Source: Curvibacter cyanobacteriorum (GTDB taxonomy: Bacteria; Pseudomonadota; Gammaproteobacteria; Burkholderiales; Burkholderiaceae_C). From it: a DNA stretch of 64,000 nt. Under the pieces are notes generated by a model that saw only the letters and a list, made by a program, of their open reading frames with translations, ran no database searches and had not been told where the DNA came from. Each line of letters starts with the position of its first letter. Position 1 is the stretch's first letter. Shown piece after piece: positions 55,026 through 64,000 of the stretch. The stretch is taken from positions 86,285 through 150,284 of the forward strand of contig NZ_JAQSIP010000011.1 in NCBI RefSeq assembly GCF_028649475.1. Reading direction: 5' to 3'. Made by a program: the position numbers and the translations under genes.

Positions 55026-55180
55026 ACACCCTGCGTGGGACCCCACCTCCTTCACCCCGGGACCCAGCGCACCGAAAATGCTACAAAATGACACCTTGTC
55101 TGGTTCGAGCTTGGGCTTGAATCGCCGCTTTTCCCCATGACACCCCGGGCACTGCGCCCCTGTCAGGCACTGTCACCACC

Positions 55181-56311
55181 ATGGCCCTCGCTTCCGATCC
55201 CGCCCGCTCCGATGGTCGCCCCCACCCGGTTGGGGGGACACCTCCGCCCCGCCCCGAGTACCTGCTGGCGGGCTCGATCGGCGCCGAACTGTCGGGCCCT
55301 TTGCTGGAAATGGAAGACATCGTTCAGCAACTGCTGGGAACCGGCAAGTTGTCACGACAGCAGGTGAATGCCTTGATGAGCGCGCTGGGCACAGCGCGGC
55401 GCATCGCCAACCAGAGCCAGCTGCTGGACCGCCTGGCGCACAGCCCGATTCGACAATCACACGAGCAGGTGGCGTTGGACAGCCGCCTGCGACAAGCCCT
55501 GGCCGACAATGCGGGCCTGCTGCAAAGCCGTGCGGTGGACCTGGTGCACCGCCTGCAGGCGGTCGAGGTGCTGATCGACCCGAGCCTGCTCGAGACCCTG
55601 CTGCACGCAGCGTTGTCCTGGATGGCGCGGCCCGGCTACCGGCTCAGCGTCTCCCTGGAGCTGCCGAGCTGGCCGCCACACGGGATGCTGACCTTCAAGG
55701 CCCGGCCCACCGTGTCCGACTCCAGCACCCCGGTGACGCGGCAACCCGAGCCCTACCGCCTGAGCTGGTGGCTGCTGGTGGAGGCGGCCGCGCACGCACA
55801 GATCCCGCTGCAACACAGCGAATCGAACCAGCAGCTGACGCTGACGCTGGAGTTCAAGCGCACCGTCAAGCAAATGGAGGTCACCACGCCCATGGCGCTG
55901 CAAAGCACAGGCGACTCGTGGGCCAGCAGCCACTCACGTGACCTGGCCAGCCCCCGCCTGCTGCTGGTGACCGCGGACATCGCCCTGCAGGAGGACGTGG
56001 AGCAGATCTGTGCCGCCAGCGGGCTGCAGGTGGACACCGTGATCAGCGCCGAGCGGGCCCGCCGCGCCTGCGAGGCCGACCGGCCCCAGATGCTCATCGT
56101 CGACCAGCGCCTTAACTGCGAAGCCCTCGACACCCTGCGCCAGACCCTGCTCGACCACGACAACCGGTTTCCGACCGTCGAGATCACCGCCGAGCAGCAC
56201 ACCCTGACGATGACGAACTGGATGGACGGCGCAGTCGACCGCATCGACCGCAGCAACCTGCGCTCGCAGTTGCCCGCCGTGCTGGTGCGTGACCTGGGCA
56301 AGTCCCGATGA
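55181..56311 (+). CDS. Degenerate two-component-like protein (HK-like core + pseudo-receiver)
   Basis: 376-aa protein I cannot place firmly. The N-terminal half is helical (EYLLAGSIGAELSGPLLEMEDI; QQVNALMSALGTARRIANQ) and resembles a dimerisation domain without an obvious phosphorylated His. Residues about 130-240 look like a worn GHKL ATPase fold (LLETLLHAALSWM, LTLTLEFKR) lacking clear N/G boxes. Residues about 255-370 resemble a receiver: RLLLVTAD, then MLIVDQRLN with an Asp at the phospho site, but without the acidic pair and Lys. Perhaps a regulatory or sensing protein; inference only. Confidence 0.65.
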   Translation: MALASDPARSDGRPHPVGGTPPPRPEYLLAGSIGAELSGPLLEMEDIVQQLLGTGKLSRQQVNALMSALGTARRIANQSQLLDRLAHSPIRQSHEQVALDSRLRQALADNAGLLQSRAVDLVHRLQAVEVLIDPSLLETLLHAALSWMARPGYRLSVSLELPSWPPHGMLTFKARPTVSDSSTPVTRQPEPYRLSWWLLVEAAAHAQIPLQHSESNQQLTLTLEFKRTVKQMEVTTPMALQSTGDSWASSHSRDLASPRLLLVTADIALQEDVEQICAASGLQVDTVISAERARRACEADRPQMLIVDQRLNCEALDTLRQTLLDHDNRFPTVEITAEQHTLTMTNWMDGAVDRIDRSNLRSQLPAVLVRDLGKSR

Positions 56312-56472
56312 GGCCCACCTCGGCAGTGCCGCGCCCCGGGCCCAGCGATCCGCTCGCCCCATCGAACTTTTGCGCGGCGCCCGAGTCGACTCTGTCGAAT
56401 GCCCGGCCCTGAGGGCGCGCTCTCGCGTGCGCAGGGCTTTCGACTAAACTGGCAGCCCGCGCGGAGACCCCT

Positions 56473-56979
56473 TTGACGAGCAAATCAACCTTTCTGGCCC
56501 TGGCCTGCGCCGCGGGTCTGGCCCTGGCGGCTGGCACCTTCTGGTGGACCAGCCAAGCCACGCCGGCCCCGGAATCCACCTTTGTGCTGCTGGACGGCAG
56601 CCGCCAGACCACCGCCCAGTTGCAGGGCCAGGTCACGCTGGTGAACTTCTGGGCCACCAGCTGCACCACCTGCGTGGCGGAGATGCCCAAGATCATCGCC
56701 ACCCACGACAAGTACCAATCCAAGGGTTACAACACCCTGGCCGTGGCCATGAGCTACGACCCGCCCGCCTATGTGGTGAACTTTGCCCAGACCCGCAAAC
56801 TGCCGTTCTCGGTGGCGATTGACAACACCGGTCAGGTCGCCAAGGCCTGGGGCGATGTGCAGCTGACCCCCACCACCTACCTGGTCAACAAAAAGGGCCA
56901 GATCGTGAAGCGCTACATTGGCGAGCCCAACTTCGCCGAGCTGCACCAGTTGATCGAGAAGCTGCTGGCCGAAACCTGA
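56473..56979 (+). CDS. TlpA/ResA-like periplasmic thioredoxin
   Basis: 168-aa thiol-disulfide protein. An N-terminal hydrophobic helix (STFLALACAAGLALAAGTFWW) is a signal or membrane anchor. The redox motif CTTC is at 64-67 (NFWATSCTTCVAEMP), and the cis-Pro loop is QLTPTTYLVNKKG. Likely reduces disulfides in apocytochromes or other periplasmic proteins. Starts with TTG at 56473, supported by GGAGA eight bases upstream. Confidence 0.9.
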   Translation: MTSKSTFLALACAAGLALAAGTFWWTSQATPAPESTFVLLDGSRQTTAQLQGQVTLVNFWATSCTTCVAEMPKIIATHDKYQSKGYNTLAVAMSYDPPAYVVNFAQTRKLPFSVAIDNTGQVAKAWGDVQLTPTTYLVNKKGQIVKRYIGEPNFAELHQLIEKLLAET

Positions 56980-57211
56980 GCCTGGCAGCGGCCCACACCG
57001 CAGCGCCCCAAAGCGCGTGCGCGGTGAGGGGCGCCTTATCCCCGCCCACCGCCCCAGCCGGCGCTGCACCCGCCACAGGGTGCCCCGCCTTCTGCGCTGA
57101 TCACCATCAGAGGCCCCTCCGAAGCTCGGCGCCCGCTTGCGCCGGGCGCTGAAAGCTTGGTGCAGGCCGGTGCTGTGATAATCAGTGACCTTCAGTTGTC
57201 TTTCCCCTACC

Positions 57212-57703
57212 GTGACACCGCCCGACGTTCAGATCCTTATCCCCCACAGCGATGCGGACATCGAGCGGGCGCGCGAGATCTTCCGCGAGTACGCCGACAG
57301 CCTGGCCATTGACCTGTGCTTCCAGAACTTCGAGCACGAACTGGCCCATTTGCCCGGTGACTACGCACCGCCCCGTGGCACCCTGCTGCTGGCCCTGGTC
57401 GATGGCGAGGTTGCCGGCTGCTGTGCGCTGCGCCCACTGGACACCGCCGATTACCCCAACGCCGCCGAAATGAAGCGGCTTTACGTGCGCAAGGCCTTTC
57501 GGCGCTTTGGCCTGGGGCGCCTGCTGGCCGAATCGGTGCTCGATGCGGCGCGCCAGGCGGGCTATGCCAGTGTGCTGCTGGACACCCTGGACGACATGGA
57601 GTCGGCGCGCGCGCTCTATGCCGAACTGGGCTTCGAAGAGATTCCGCCCTACTACCACAACCCCATTGCGGGCTCGCACTACCTCAAGGCCGACCTGTTC
57701 TGA
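57212..57703 (+). CDS. GNAT family N-acetyltransferase
   Basis: 163-aa GCN5-related acetyltransferase. Motif A is MKRLYVRKAFRRFGLGRLLAESVL (acetyl-CoA pyrophosphate loop RRFGLGR), and the end LYAELGFEEIPPYYHNPI is motif B. The start is uncertain: GTG 57212 (MTPPDVQILI) is used because the sequence upstream contains a TGATAAT -10-like element at 57174-57180, which would leave little room for the GTG at 57185. No ribosome binding site is clear. Substrate unknown. Confidence 0.88.
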   Translation: MTPPDVQILIPHSDADIERAREIFREYADSLAIDLCFQNFEHELAHLPGDYAPPRGTLLLALVDGEVAGCCALRPLDTADYPNAAEMKRLYVRKAFRRFGLGRLLAESVLDAARQAGYASVLLDTLDDMESARALYAELGFEEIPPYYHNPIAGSHYLKADLF

Positions 57704-57770
57704 CCCCCGGGGGCTGGCCCCGTGGCCTGTCGCCTCGATGCCGGGGTCTGGGGTGGGTCGCCCAAGCATG

Positions 57771-57812
57771 AAAAAAGCGGTGGCACCGGGCAGGTGCACA
57801 CCGCTTTGTTTT
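57771..57812. terminator. Bidirectional Rho-independent terminator
   Basis: Stem AAAGCGGTGGCACC with GGTGC-A-CACCGCTTT (57774-57807), with A6 on the left and GTTTTTG on the right. It lies between the plus-strand GNAT gene and the minus-strand peroxiredoxin gene and can end both. Confidence 0.92.
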
Positions 57813-57848
57813 TGACGCTCAGCTCAGGCGCCCCAAGGCGCCGTGCGA

Positions 57849-58355
57849 TCAGGCCTGGGCCTGGGCCAGCAGGGTGGCGGCGTCGCTGACTTCGAACTTG
57901 CCGGGGCCTTCGACGTTCAGGGTGACGACGGTGCCGTCCTTGACCAGCATCGAGTAGCGGTTGCTGCGCACGCCCATGCCACGGCCCGTCAGGTCCAGCG
58001 TCAGGCCAGTGGCCTTGGCGAAATCGGCGCTGCCGTCGCCCAGCATGCGGACCTTGCCATTGGTTTTTTGGTCACGGGCCCAGGCGCCCATCACGAAAGC
58101 GTCGTTCACGCTGACACACCAGATCTCGTCGACGCCCGCAGCCTTGAAGGCTTCGGCTTGCTCCACATAACCCGGCACGTGCTTGGCCGAGCAGGTGGGG
58201 GTGAAGGCGCCAGGCAGGGCGAACAAGGCAATGGTCTTGCCAGCGGTGGCCTTGGCCACATCGACGGCATTGGGGCCAATGCTGCAGCCTTCGCCCTCCA
58301 CTTCAGAGTATTCCATCAGGGTGGTGGAAGGCAGCTTGTCGCCAACTTTGATCAT
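57849..58355 (-). CDS. Peroxiredoxin (Prx5/AhpC-TSA redoxin family)
   Basis: 168-aa thiol peroxidase reducing hydrogen peroxide and organic peroxides. Peroxidatic Cys55 is in PGAFTPTCSAKHVPGY, the Prx5-type motif; the Arg supporting it is in MGVRSNRYSMLV. A second Cys at 24 may act as resolving residue or the enzyme may use glutathione/glutaredoxin. It stands between the terminators of the GNAT gene and the ribosomal operon. Confidence 0.95.
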   Translation of the reverse strand: MIKVGDKLPSTTLMEYSEVEGEGCSIGPNAVDVAKATAGKTIALFALPGAFTPTCSAKHVPGYVEQAEAFKAAGVDEIWCVSVNDAFVMGAWARDQKTNGKVRMLGDGSADFAKATGLTLDLTGRGMGVRSNRYSMLVKDGTVVTLNVEGPGKFEVSDAATLLAQAQA

Positions 58356-58410
58356 GTGTGCTCCTCAAGTTACAGGGGGGTGAACAGGCCCACGTGAAAA
58401 CGCAGGCCCA

Positions 58411-58442
58411 AAAAGAAAAACGACCCACATTGTGGGTCGTTT
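58411..58442 (-). terminator. Rho-independent terminator of the ribosomal protein operon
   Basis: Near-perfect hairpin AAACGACCCACA/TGTGGGTCGTTT (58418-58442). On the minus strand the stem runs into TTTTTCTTTT. It lies 32 bp behind rpsQ. Confidence 0.92.
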
Positions 58443-58474
58443 CTCAGAGGCTTGTCGCGTCAGTCGGTGAAGAC

Positions 58475-58744
58475 TTAAACGATGGAGGCCTTTTGAACCA
58501 GACGGGTCGCAACCCAGTTCTTGGTCTTGGAGATCGGACGGCTTTCGGTGATCTCGATCACGTCGCCCAGCTTGTACTCGCCATTTTCGTCATGGGCGTG
58601 GTACTTGCTCGACTTGCCGACGATCTTGCCGTAGAGCTCGTGCTTCACACGGCGCTCGATCAGCACGGTCACGGTCTTGCTACGCTTTGCGCTGACAACC
58701 TTGCCAATCAAGGTGCGCTTGAGGGATTTTTTAGCTTCCGTCAT
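58475..58744 (-). CDS. rpsQ: 30S ribosomal protein S17
   Basis: 89-aa S17, a primary 16S rRNA-binding protein. Shows [24 protein letters not shown] and the [19 protein letters not shown] / [11 protein letters not shown] motifs. Last gene of the ribosomal cluster here: a strong terminator follows, whereas in E. coli the next operon (rplN) lies directly downstream. Confidence 0.98.
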   Translation of the reverse strand: MTEAKKSLKRTLIGKVVSAKRSKTVTVLIERRVKHELYGKIVGKSSKYHAHDENGEYKLGDVIEITESRPISKTKNWVATRLVQKASIV

Positions 58745-58753
58745 GTGGGCTCC

Positions 58754-58951
58754 TTACTTGGCGGCTTGCTTTTCAGCAAGGATGGTCTTGGCACGTGCGA
58801 TGTCACGACGGGTCGTGCGCAGCGTAGACGTGTTGGTGAGTTGTTGCGTGGCTTTTTGCATACGCAGACCGAAGTGGGCCTTTTGCAGGGCCTTCACTTC
58901 AGCTTCCAGGCCGGCAACGTCTTTTTGGCGCAGTTCAGCAGCTTTCGTCAT
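58754..58951 (-). CDS. rpmC: 50S ribosomal protein L29
   Basis: 65-aa L29 near the peptide exit tunnel. Helical hairpin ([21 protein letters not shown], then [19 protein letters not shown]). Standard length and position between rplP and rpsQ. Confidence 0.97.
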   Translation of the reverse strand: MTKAAELRQKDVAGLEAEVKALQKAHFGLRMQKATQQLTNTSTLRTTRRDIARAKTILAEKQAAK

Positions 58952-58967
58952 ATCGATTTCTCCTGAA

Positions 58968-59384
58968 TTACTGGCCGAGCAGGCGGGTCACGAACGTGGT
59001 GCGCAGCGGCAGCTTGGCAGCGGCCAGACGGAACGCTTCACGGGCCAGTTCCTCAGGAACACCCACGATTTCGTACAGCACCTTGCCAGGCTGGATTTCA
59101 GCCACGTAGTACTCCGGGTTACCCTTACCGTTACCCATACGCACTTCAGCAGGCTTCTGGGAAATCGGCTTGTCGGGGAACACGCGGATCCAGATGCGGC
59201 CGCCACGCTTCACGTGACGGGAGATTGCACGACGTGCAGCCTCGATCTGGCGGGCCGTCAGACGGCCACGGTCCGTGGACTTCAGGCCGAAGTCACCGAA
59301 AGCCACCGAGTTACCTCGGGTGGCAATACCGGTGTTGCGACCCTTTTGCTCCTTGCGATACTTGCGGCGAGCAGGTTGCAGCAT
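58968..59384 (-). CDS. rplP: 50S ribosomal protein L16
   Basis: 138-aa L16, near the A-site tRNA. Starts [17 protein letters not shown] and contains [17 protein letters not shown] and [16 protein letters not shown], all strongly conserved. Two bases separate it from rpsC. Confidence 0.98.
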   Translation of the reverse strand: MLQPARRKYRKEQKGRNTGIATRGNSVAFGDFGLKSTDRGRLTARQIEAARRAISRHVKRGGRIWIRVFPDKPISQKPAEVRMGNGKGNPEYYVAEIQPGKVLYEIVGVPEELAREAFRLAAAKLPLRTTFVTRLLGQ

Positions 59385-59386
59385 AG

Positions 59387-60271
59387 TTATTCTCCTTTAC
59401 CGTCCGCTGCTGTAGCGGGCGCGGTGACCTTGCGGACGCGCTTAACGGCAGATTTAGCATCAGCACCACCGGCTTCAGCAGGCTTGTCGCTGCCATCGGC
59501 CGGAGCGGTGTTGCCACCGATCGGACGACGGGGACCACGGCGGTCAGCACCAGGACGGTCGCCAGGGCGGCCATCACGACGCGGGCCACGCGGGCGACGC
59601 TCTTCTTCAGCACGGGGCTCAGTCACGGCGGGCAGGTCATTGCGGCCCAGCGTGTCGCCCTTGTAGACCCAAACCTTGACGCCGATGACGCCGTAGGTGG
59701 TCTTGGCTTCCGAGAAGCCGTAGTCGATGTCGGCACGCAGCGTGTGGAGGGGCACGCGACCTTCGCGGTACCACTCGCAACGAGCGATTTCAATGCCGTT
59801 CAGACGACCCGACGACATGATCTTGATGCCCAGGGCACCCAGACGCATGGCGTTTTGCATCGCGCGCTTCATGGCGCGACGGAACATGATGCGCTTTTCG
59901 AGCTGCTGGGTGATCGAGTCAGCGATCAGCTTAGCATCGATTTCGGGCTTGCGCACTTCTTCGATGTTCACAGCAACAGGCACGCCCAGGCGAGTCGCGA
60001 GTTCCTTCTTCAGGTTCTCGATGTCTTCACCCTTCTTGCCGATCACGACGCCCGGACGAGCCGAGAAGATCGTGATGCGGGCGTTCTTGGCGGGGCGCTC
60101 GATCAGAATGCGCGACACAGCGGCATTCTTCAGCTTGGCCTTCAGGTACTCGCGAACCTTGATGTCTTCAGCCAGCATGCCGGCGAAGTCACGGTTGCTC
60201 GCGTACCAGCGGCTGGCCCAGTTACGGCTGACCGCCAGGCGGAAGCCAGTAGGATGGATTTTCTGTCCCAT
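59387..60271 (-). CDS. rpsC: 30S ribosomal protein S3 with extended C-terminus
   Basis: 294-aa S3, against about 233 in E. coli. The normal part ([14 protein letters not shown] domain [47 protein letters not shown] core) ends near residue 215. The rest is a low-complexity tail rich in Arg/Gly/Pro and then Ala/Lys. Start ATG 60271 (MGQKIH) is the family start; an upstream in-frame Met is rejected. Confidence 0.97.
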   Translation of the reverse strand: MGQKIHPTGFRLAVSRNWASRWYASNRDFAGMLAEDIKVREYLKAKLKNAAVSRILIERPAKNARITIFSARPGVVIGKKGEDIENLKKELATRLGVPVAVNIEEVRKPEIDAKLIADSITQQLEKRIMFRRAMKRAMQNAMRLGALGIKIMSSGRLNGIEIARCEWYREGRVPLHTLRADIDYGFSEAKTTYGVIGVKVWVYKGDTLGRNDLPAVTEPRAEEERRPRGPRRDGRPGDRPGADRRGPRRPIGGNTAPADGSDKPAEAGGADAKSAVKRVRKVTAPATAADGKGE

Positions 60272-60287
60272 ATGTCTGACCAGCCTT

Positions 60288-60617
60288 TCAGTTGCCAACC
60301 GTCACGTACACGTGGCACGTGGGCTTGCTGATGCGGTTGCCGCGACCCTTGGCGCGAGCGGTGAAACGCTTGAGCGTGGCACCTTGCTCAACGTAGATCG
60401 TCTTGACGCGGAGTTCGTCAATGTCGGCACCATCGTTGTGTTCGGCGTTGGCAATGGCAGATTCAAGAACCTTCTTGACGATGCCAGCAGCTTTTTTCTG
60501 CGTGAACGTCAGGATGTTCAGAGCCTGATCCACCTTCTTGCCACGGATCAGATCGGCGACCAGACGGCCCTTATCGACCGACAGACGGACGCCCCGGAGG
60601 ACTGCACGTGTTTCCAT
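60288..60617 (-). CDS. rplV: 50S ribosomal protein L22
   Basis: 109-aa L22 lining the exit tunnel. Shows [33 protein letters not shown] and the C-terminal [16 protein letters not shown]. The ATG at 60617 is preferred because AAGG is eight bases upstream; the ATG at 60623 would be too close to it. Confidence 0.97.
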   Translation of the reverse strand: METRAVLRGVRLSVDKGRLVADLIRGKKVDQALNILTFTQKKAAGIVKKVLESAIANAEHNDGADIDELRVKTIYVEQGATLKRFTARAKGRGNRISKPTCHVYVTVGN

Positions 60618-60626
60618 GGTCATTCC

Positions 60627-60905
60627 TTATTTCTTCTGGACTTTTTTGTCCGCGGGGTGACCCTTGAAGGTGCGCGTCAGGGCGAATTCGCCCAGCTTGT
60701 GGCCCACCATCTGGTCAGTGACGTACACCGGCACGTGTTGCTTGCCGTTGTGAACGGCAATGGTCAGACCGATGAACTCGGGCAGAACCATGGAGCGACG
60801 CGACCAGGTCTTGATTGGCTTCTTGTCCTTGTTGGCAACGGCCTTTTCGACCTTGGCAACCAGGTGATGGTCAACAAACGGACCCTTTTTAAGAGAGCGA
60901 GTCAT
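60627..60905 (-). CDS. rpsS: 30S ribosomal protein S19
   Basis: 92-aa S19 of the small-subunit head. Starts [19 protein letters not shown] and carries [16 protein letters not shown] and [16 protein letters not shown]. Ten bases separate it from rplB. Confidence 0.98.
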   Translation of the reverse strand: MTRSLKKGPFVDHHLVAKVEKAVANKDKKPIKTWSRRSMVLPEFIGLTIAVHNGKQHVPVYVTDQMVGHKLGEFALTRTFKGHPADKKVQKK

Positions 60906-60915
60906 TTGTTACCCC

Positions 60916-61740
60916 TTACTTTTTACGGCGCGACACGATCATGACCTGAGTGCGCTTGTTGTTACGGGTACGGTAACCCTTGGTCAGATTGCCCCAAGGA
61001 TCGACTGCGTGACGGCCTTCGCCGGTACGACCTTCACCACCACCGTGCGGGTGGTCGATCGGGTTCATGGCCACACCGCGAACGGTCGGGCGAATACCCA
61101 TCCAACGCTTCACACCGGCCTTGCCCAGTTGGCGCAGGCTGTGTTCTTCGTTGGCGACTTCACCGATGGTGGCGCGGCACTCGATGTGGATCTTGCGAAC
61201 TTCACCCGAGCGCAGGCGAACCTGAGCGTAAACGCCTTCACGGGCCAGCAGGGTGGCCGAAGAGCCAGCCGAGCGGGCGATCTGAGCACCCTTGCCGGGT
61301 TGCAGCTCAATCGCGTGAATGGTCGAACCCACCGGGATGTTGCGGATCGGCAGCGTGTTGCCAGCGCGGATCGGGGCTTCCGAACCACTCAGCAGCGTTG
61401 CGCCAGCTTCCACACCACGGGGAGCAATGATGTAACGACGCTCGCCGTCGGCATAGCACAGCAGTGCAATGTGAGCCGTGCGGTTCGGATCGTATTCCAC
61501 GCGTTCCACCTTGGCGGGGATCCCATCCTTGTTACGGATGAAATCGACCACGCGGTAGTGGTGCTTGTGGCCACCGCCCTTGTGACGGGTGGTGATGTGA
61601 CCATTGTTGTTGCGGCCGGCCTTCTGGAATTGCGGTTCCAGCAGCGCAGCGTGCGGAGCACCCTTGTACAGGTGATCGCGCGTCACCTTCACCACGGCAC
61701 GTTGGCCAGGCGAGGTGGGTTTCATCTTAATGACAGCCAT
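60916..61740 (-). CDS. rplB: 50S ribosomal protein L2
   Basis: 274-aa L2, needed for subunit association and peptidyl transferase. Contains the conserved [15 protein letters not shown], and the C-terminal [20 protein letters not shown] loop that reaches the peptidyl transferase centre. Two bases downstream of rplW. Confidence 0.98.
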   Translation of the reverse strand: MAVIKMKPTSPGQRAVVKVTRDHLYKGAPHAALLEPQFQKAGRNNNGHITTRHKGGGHKHHYRVVDFIRNKDGIPAKVERVEYDPNRTAHIALLCYADGERRYIIAPRGVEAGATLLSGSEAPIRAGNTLPIRNIPVGSTIHAIELQPGKGAQIARSAGSSATLLAREGVYAQVRLRSGEVRKIHIECRATIGEVANEEHSLRQLGKAGVKRWMGIRPTVRGVAMNPIDHPHGGGEGRTGEGRHAVDPWGNLTKGYRTRNNKRTQVMIVSRRKK

Positions 61741-61742
61741 GA

Positions 61743-62057
61743 TTACGCAGCCTCCCCGGAGAGGTTGAGCTCTTGACCGGGCTTCAGGGTCACATAGGCC
61801 TTGCGAACGTTGTCGCGGCGGCCAACAGACTTGCCAAAACGCTTGGTCTTGCCTTTGGTGTTCACCACAGACACGCCCTTGACTTCAACCTTGAACATCA
61901 ATTCCACAGCGGCCTTGATTTCAAGCTTGGTAGCGTCCTGCAGCACTTTGAACGTCACAGCATTGGACTTCTCGGCAACCATGGTGGCCTTTTCGGACAC
62001 GATGGGGGCGACCAGAACTTGCATCAGACGGCCTTCGTCAAACTTCACGGTGCTCAT
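61743..62057 (-). CDS. rplW: 50S ribosomal protein L23
   Basis: 104-aa L23, docking site for signal recognition particle and trigger factor at the tunnel exit. Shows [37 protein letters not shown] and [18 protein letters not shown]. The start overlaps rplD by 4 bases. Confidence 0.97.
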   Translation of the reverse strand: MSTVKFDEGRLMQVLVAPIVSEKATMVAEKSNAVTFKVLQDATKLEIKAAVELMFKVEVKGVSVVNTKGKTKRFGKSVGRRDNVRKAYVTLKPGQELNLSGEAA

Positions 62058-62674
62058 GCGAACATCTCCTTGAGTTTGTCGATTGCGCCCTTGGTGACGA
62101 GCACTTTCTTGTAATGAACCAGCGACAGCGGATCAGCGTAACGGGCTTCAACGACGAGCACGTTCGGCAGATTGCGCGAGGCGAGGTACAGGTTTTCGTC
62201 AACTTCGTCGGCAATCACCATCACCGATTCAAGGTTCATCGCCTTGAACTTGTCAGCCAACAGCTTGGTCTTGGGAGCGTCCACCTTCAGGGTGTCCACC
62301 ACAGCCAGGCGGCCTTCGCGAACCAGTTGCGAGAAGATCGAAGCCATACCAGCGCGGTACATCTTCTTGTTGATCTTCTGGCTGAAGTTTTCGTTCGGCA
62401 GGTTCGGGAAAATGCGACCGCCCCCACGCCACAGAGGCGAGGAAGTCATACCAGCACGAGCGCGGCCGGTACCCTTTTGCTTGAAAGGCTTCTTGGTCGA
62501 GTGCTTGACTTGTTCACGGTCTTTTTGAGCGCGGGTGCCTTGACGGGCGTTGGCTTGATAAGCCACCACGATCTGGTGAATCAGGTCTTCGTTGTAATCA
62601 CGACCGAACACGGTTTCCGGCGCTTCAAACTTCGAAGCGGCTTGACCTTGGTCGTTCAGGAGTTCGAGCTGCAT
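62054..62674 (-). CDS. rplD: 50S ribosomal protein L4
   Basis: 206-aa L4, tunnel constriction protein and often the autoregulator of this operon. The tunnel loop has [25 protein letters not shown] (conserved KGTGRAR core) and the C-terminal globular part [17 protein letters not shown]. The start shares one base with the rplC stop (TAATG). Confidence 0.98.
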   Translation of the reverse strand: MQLELLNDQGQAASKFEAPETVFGRDYNEDLIHQIVVAYQANARQGTRAQKDREQVKHSTKKPFKQKGTGRARAGMTSSPLWRGGGRIFPNLPNENFSQKINKKMYRAGMASIFSQLVREGRLAVVDTLKVDAPKTKLLADKFKAMNLESVMVIADEVDENLYLASRNLPNVLVVEARYADPLSLVHYKKVLVTKGAIDKLKEMFA

Positions 62675-63348
62675 TAGTTCGCTCCTTTGGATGCTTTGAC
62701 CTTGATGGCCGGACGCACCGTCACGAAGCCACCCTTGGAGCCCGGAACAGCGCCCTTGATCAAGAGCAGTTGGCGTGCTTCGTCGATGCGAATCACGTCG
62801 AGGTTTTGAGTGGTCACGAGGTCGACGCCGAGGTGGCCCGACATGCGCTTACCAGGGAACACGCGGCCCGGATCTTGCGCCATCGAGATGGAGCCCGGAA
62901 CGTTGTGCGAACGGCTGTTACCGTGGGAAGCACGTTGCGAACCGAAGTGGTGACGCTTGATGGTCCCTGCGAAGCCCTTACCGATGGTCGTGCCTTGCAC
63001 GTCCACCTTTTGGCCCACAGCGAACACAGCGGTCACGGGCACGTTGGCGCCAGCTTGGTACTGGGCTGCGGTGTCGGCCGTCACGCGGAATTCCTGGATG
63101 ATTTCACCGGCTTCAACACCTGCCTTGGCAAGGTGGCCAGCGACGGGCTTGGTCACGCGCGATGCTTTGCGCGAACCGAACGTCACTTGCAGTGCGACGT
63201 AGCCGTCTTTCTCTTGGGATTTGACCTGGGTCACGCGGTTGTTGGACACATCCAGCACCGTGACAGGGATTGCATCCCCATCATCGGTGAACAGACGCAT
63301 CATGCCCACCTTGCGGCCCAGCAACCCGAGGGAGTTGCTCAGACTCAT
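62674..63348 (-). CDS. rplC: 50S ribosomal protein L3
   Basis: 224-aa L3. Begins [20 protein letters not shown] and carries [30 protein letters not shown] (core of the W-finger region) and GKRMSGHLG. Start ATG 63348 has GGAG upstream. An in-frame extension upstream to 63480 would cover the promoter and is rejected. Confidence 0.98.
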   Translation of the reverse strand: MSLSNSLGLLGRKVGMMRLFTDDGDAIPVTVLDVSNNRVTQVKSQEKDGYVALQVTFGSRKASRVTKPVAGHLAKAGVEAGEIIQEFRVTADTAAQYQAGANVPVTAVFAVGQKVDVQGTTIGKGFAGTIKRHHFGSQRASHGNSRSHNVPGSISMAQDPGRVFPGKRMSGHLGVDLVTTQNLDVIRIDEARQLLLIKGAVPGSKGGFVTVRPAIKVKASKGAN

Positions 63349-63451
63349 GTAGTTCTCCAAAACTTCCACCGCCGCGACTTCAATTGGCCACGGCGCTTGT
63401 ATGTGAAAGAGAGTTAATAAATTCCCGGCTGCAAATACAGCCGAGCCCAAA

Positions 63452-63480
63452 AGTATAACGCGAACCCGCCCACAGGGCAA
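63452..63480 (-). promoter_or_regulatory. Sigma-70 promoter upstream of rplC
   Basis: Minus-strand TTGCCC (63475-63480) and TATACT (63452-63457) with an optimal 17-bp spacer, about 104 bp upstream of the rplC start. The leader contains the hairpin GGCTG-TATTTG-CAGCC (63427-63442). Suggests rplC to rpsQ is transcribed from here besides read-through from tuf-rpsJ. Confidence 0.75.
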
Positions 63481-63505
63481 GTCCGCATTATTTGGTCAAC
63501 CAACA

Positions 63506-63523
63506 CACCCGCCGCAGCGGGTG
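63506..63523 (-). terminator. Hairpin after rpsJ (weak terminator or attenuator)
   Basis: Perfect 7-bp GC-rich stem CACCCGC/GCGGGTG with a tetraloop, 8 bp behind the rpsJ stop. No U-tract follows (TGTTGGTT), so termination is probably partial. Confidence 0.5.
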
Positions 63524-63531
63524 GGGAAGGT

Positions 63532-63846
63532 TTATTGCAGCTTGATTTCGACGTCGACGCCGGCGGGCAGGTCGAGCTTCATCAGAGCGTCAACCGTCTT
63601 GTCGGTCGGATCCACGATGTCCATCAGGCGTTGATGGGTGCGGATTTCGAACTGGTCACGGCTGGACTTGTTGACGTGGGGCGAACGCAGGATGTCGAAA
63701 CGCTTCATGCGGGTCGGCAGGGGCACGGGACCCTTGACGATGGCGCCGGTGCGCTTGGCGGTGTCCACAATTTCAGCGGCCGATTGGTCGATGAGCTTGT
63801 AGTCGAATGCCTTCAGACGGATGCGGATCTTTTGCTTCGTGGACAT
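63532..63846 (-). CDS. rpsJ: 30S ribosomal protein S10
   Basis: 104-aa S10 of the small-subunit head, also NusE in antitermination. Starts [21 protein letters not shown] and contains [36 protein letters not shown] (split motif core GPVPLPTR). It follows tuf by 27 bp and is separated from rplC by 183 bp. Confidence 0.98.
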   Translation of the reverse strand: MSTKQKIRIRLKAFDYKLIDQSAAEIVDTAKRTGAIVKGPVPLPTRMKRFDILRSPHVNKSSRDQFEIRTHQRLMDIVDPTDKTVDALMKLDLPAGVDVEIKLQ

Positions 63847-63873
63847 GGTAATTCTCCAGTTTGATTCAAAGAA

Positions 63874-64000
<127 letters not shown>

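Overview
The window looks like a chromosomal segment of a Burkholderiales bacterium, most likely family Comamonadaceae. Reasons: high GC with strong third-position G/C bias, the gene order atpIBEFHAGDC, an S10 ribosomal cluster that ends at rpsQ, an EIIA-Man/HPr/EI phosphorelay without sugar permease, and the style of the urease and lipoate proteins. This is recognition by eye; no database was searched.

Layout. 1-4.6 kb: end of a branched-chain amino acid-type ABC transporter (livG', livF), a MarR regulator, a VOC protein, a CYTH protein, a conserved unknown and a small ion channel. 4.6-6.8 kb: a TonB-dependent receptor (minus strand). 7-17 kb: a minus-strand urease operon read ureA-B-C-E-F-G-D, then a urea transporter, a NiCoT nickel/cobalt permease and a large MscS-type channel. 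It combines enzyme, maturation factors, substrate import and metal supply.

17.44-23.08 kb: an integrated element in the 3' end of a tRNA-Arg(CCG) gene, bounded by 31-bp direct repeats. It carries an AT-rich GIY-YIG/helical-repeat protein, a serine recombinase with a cluster of TGTCAG motifs upstream, a small two-knuckle zinc protein, a lipoprotein and a broken tyrosine integrase.

23.2-36.2 kb: a TetR repressor divergent from two consecutive RND tripartite efflux operons. An AcrR-like palindrome lies in the divergent promoter. 36.3-39.2 kb: a cytochrome c5-type protein, a conserved unknown, a YheT-type hydrolase and a SnoaL-like protein. 39.3-46.7 kb: the complete F1Fo ATP synthase operon with a clear promoter and terminator.

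46.8-49.7 kb: a class IV aminotransferase fused in frame to a YbeD/DUF493 domain, followed by lipB and lipA. 49.9-53.6 kb: ptsI, ptsH, an EIIA-Man gene and an MFS transporter. 53.6-58.4 kb: a lipoprotein, an alpha/beta hydrolase, a degenerate two-component-like protein, a TlpA-like thioredoxin, a GNAT acetyltransferase and a peroxiredoxin. 58.4-64 kb: ribosomal genes tuf'-rpsJ-rplC-D-W-B-rpsS-rplV-rpsC-rplP-rpmC-rpsQ (minus strand), with a promoter between rpsJ and rplC and a terminator after rpsQ.

The most noteworthy items are the aminotransferase-YbeD fusion, the tRNA-Arg island with its GIY-YIG protein and recombinase site, the tandem RND operons, and the transporter/channel tail of the urease operon.
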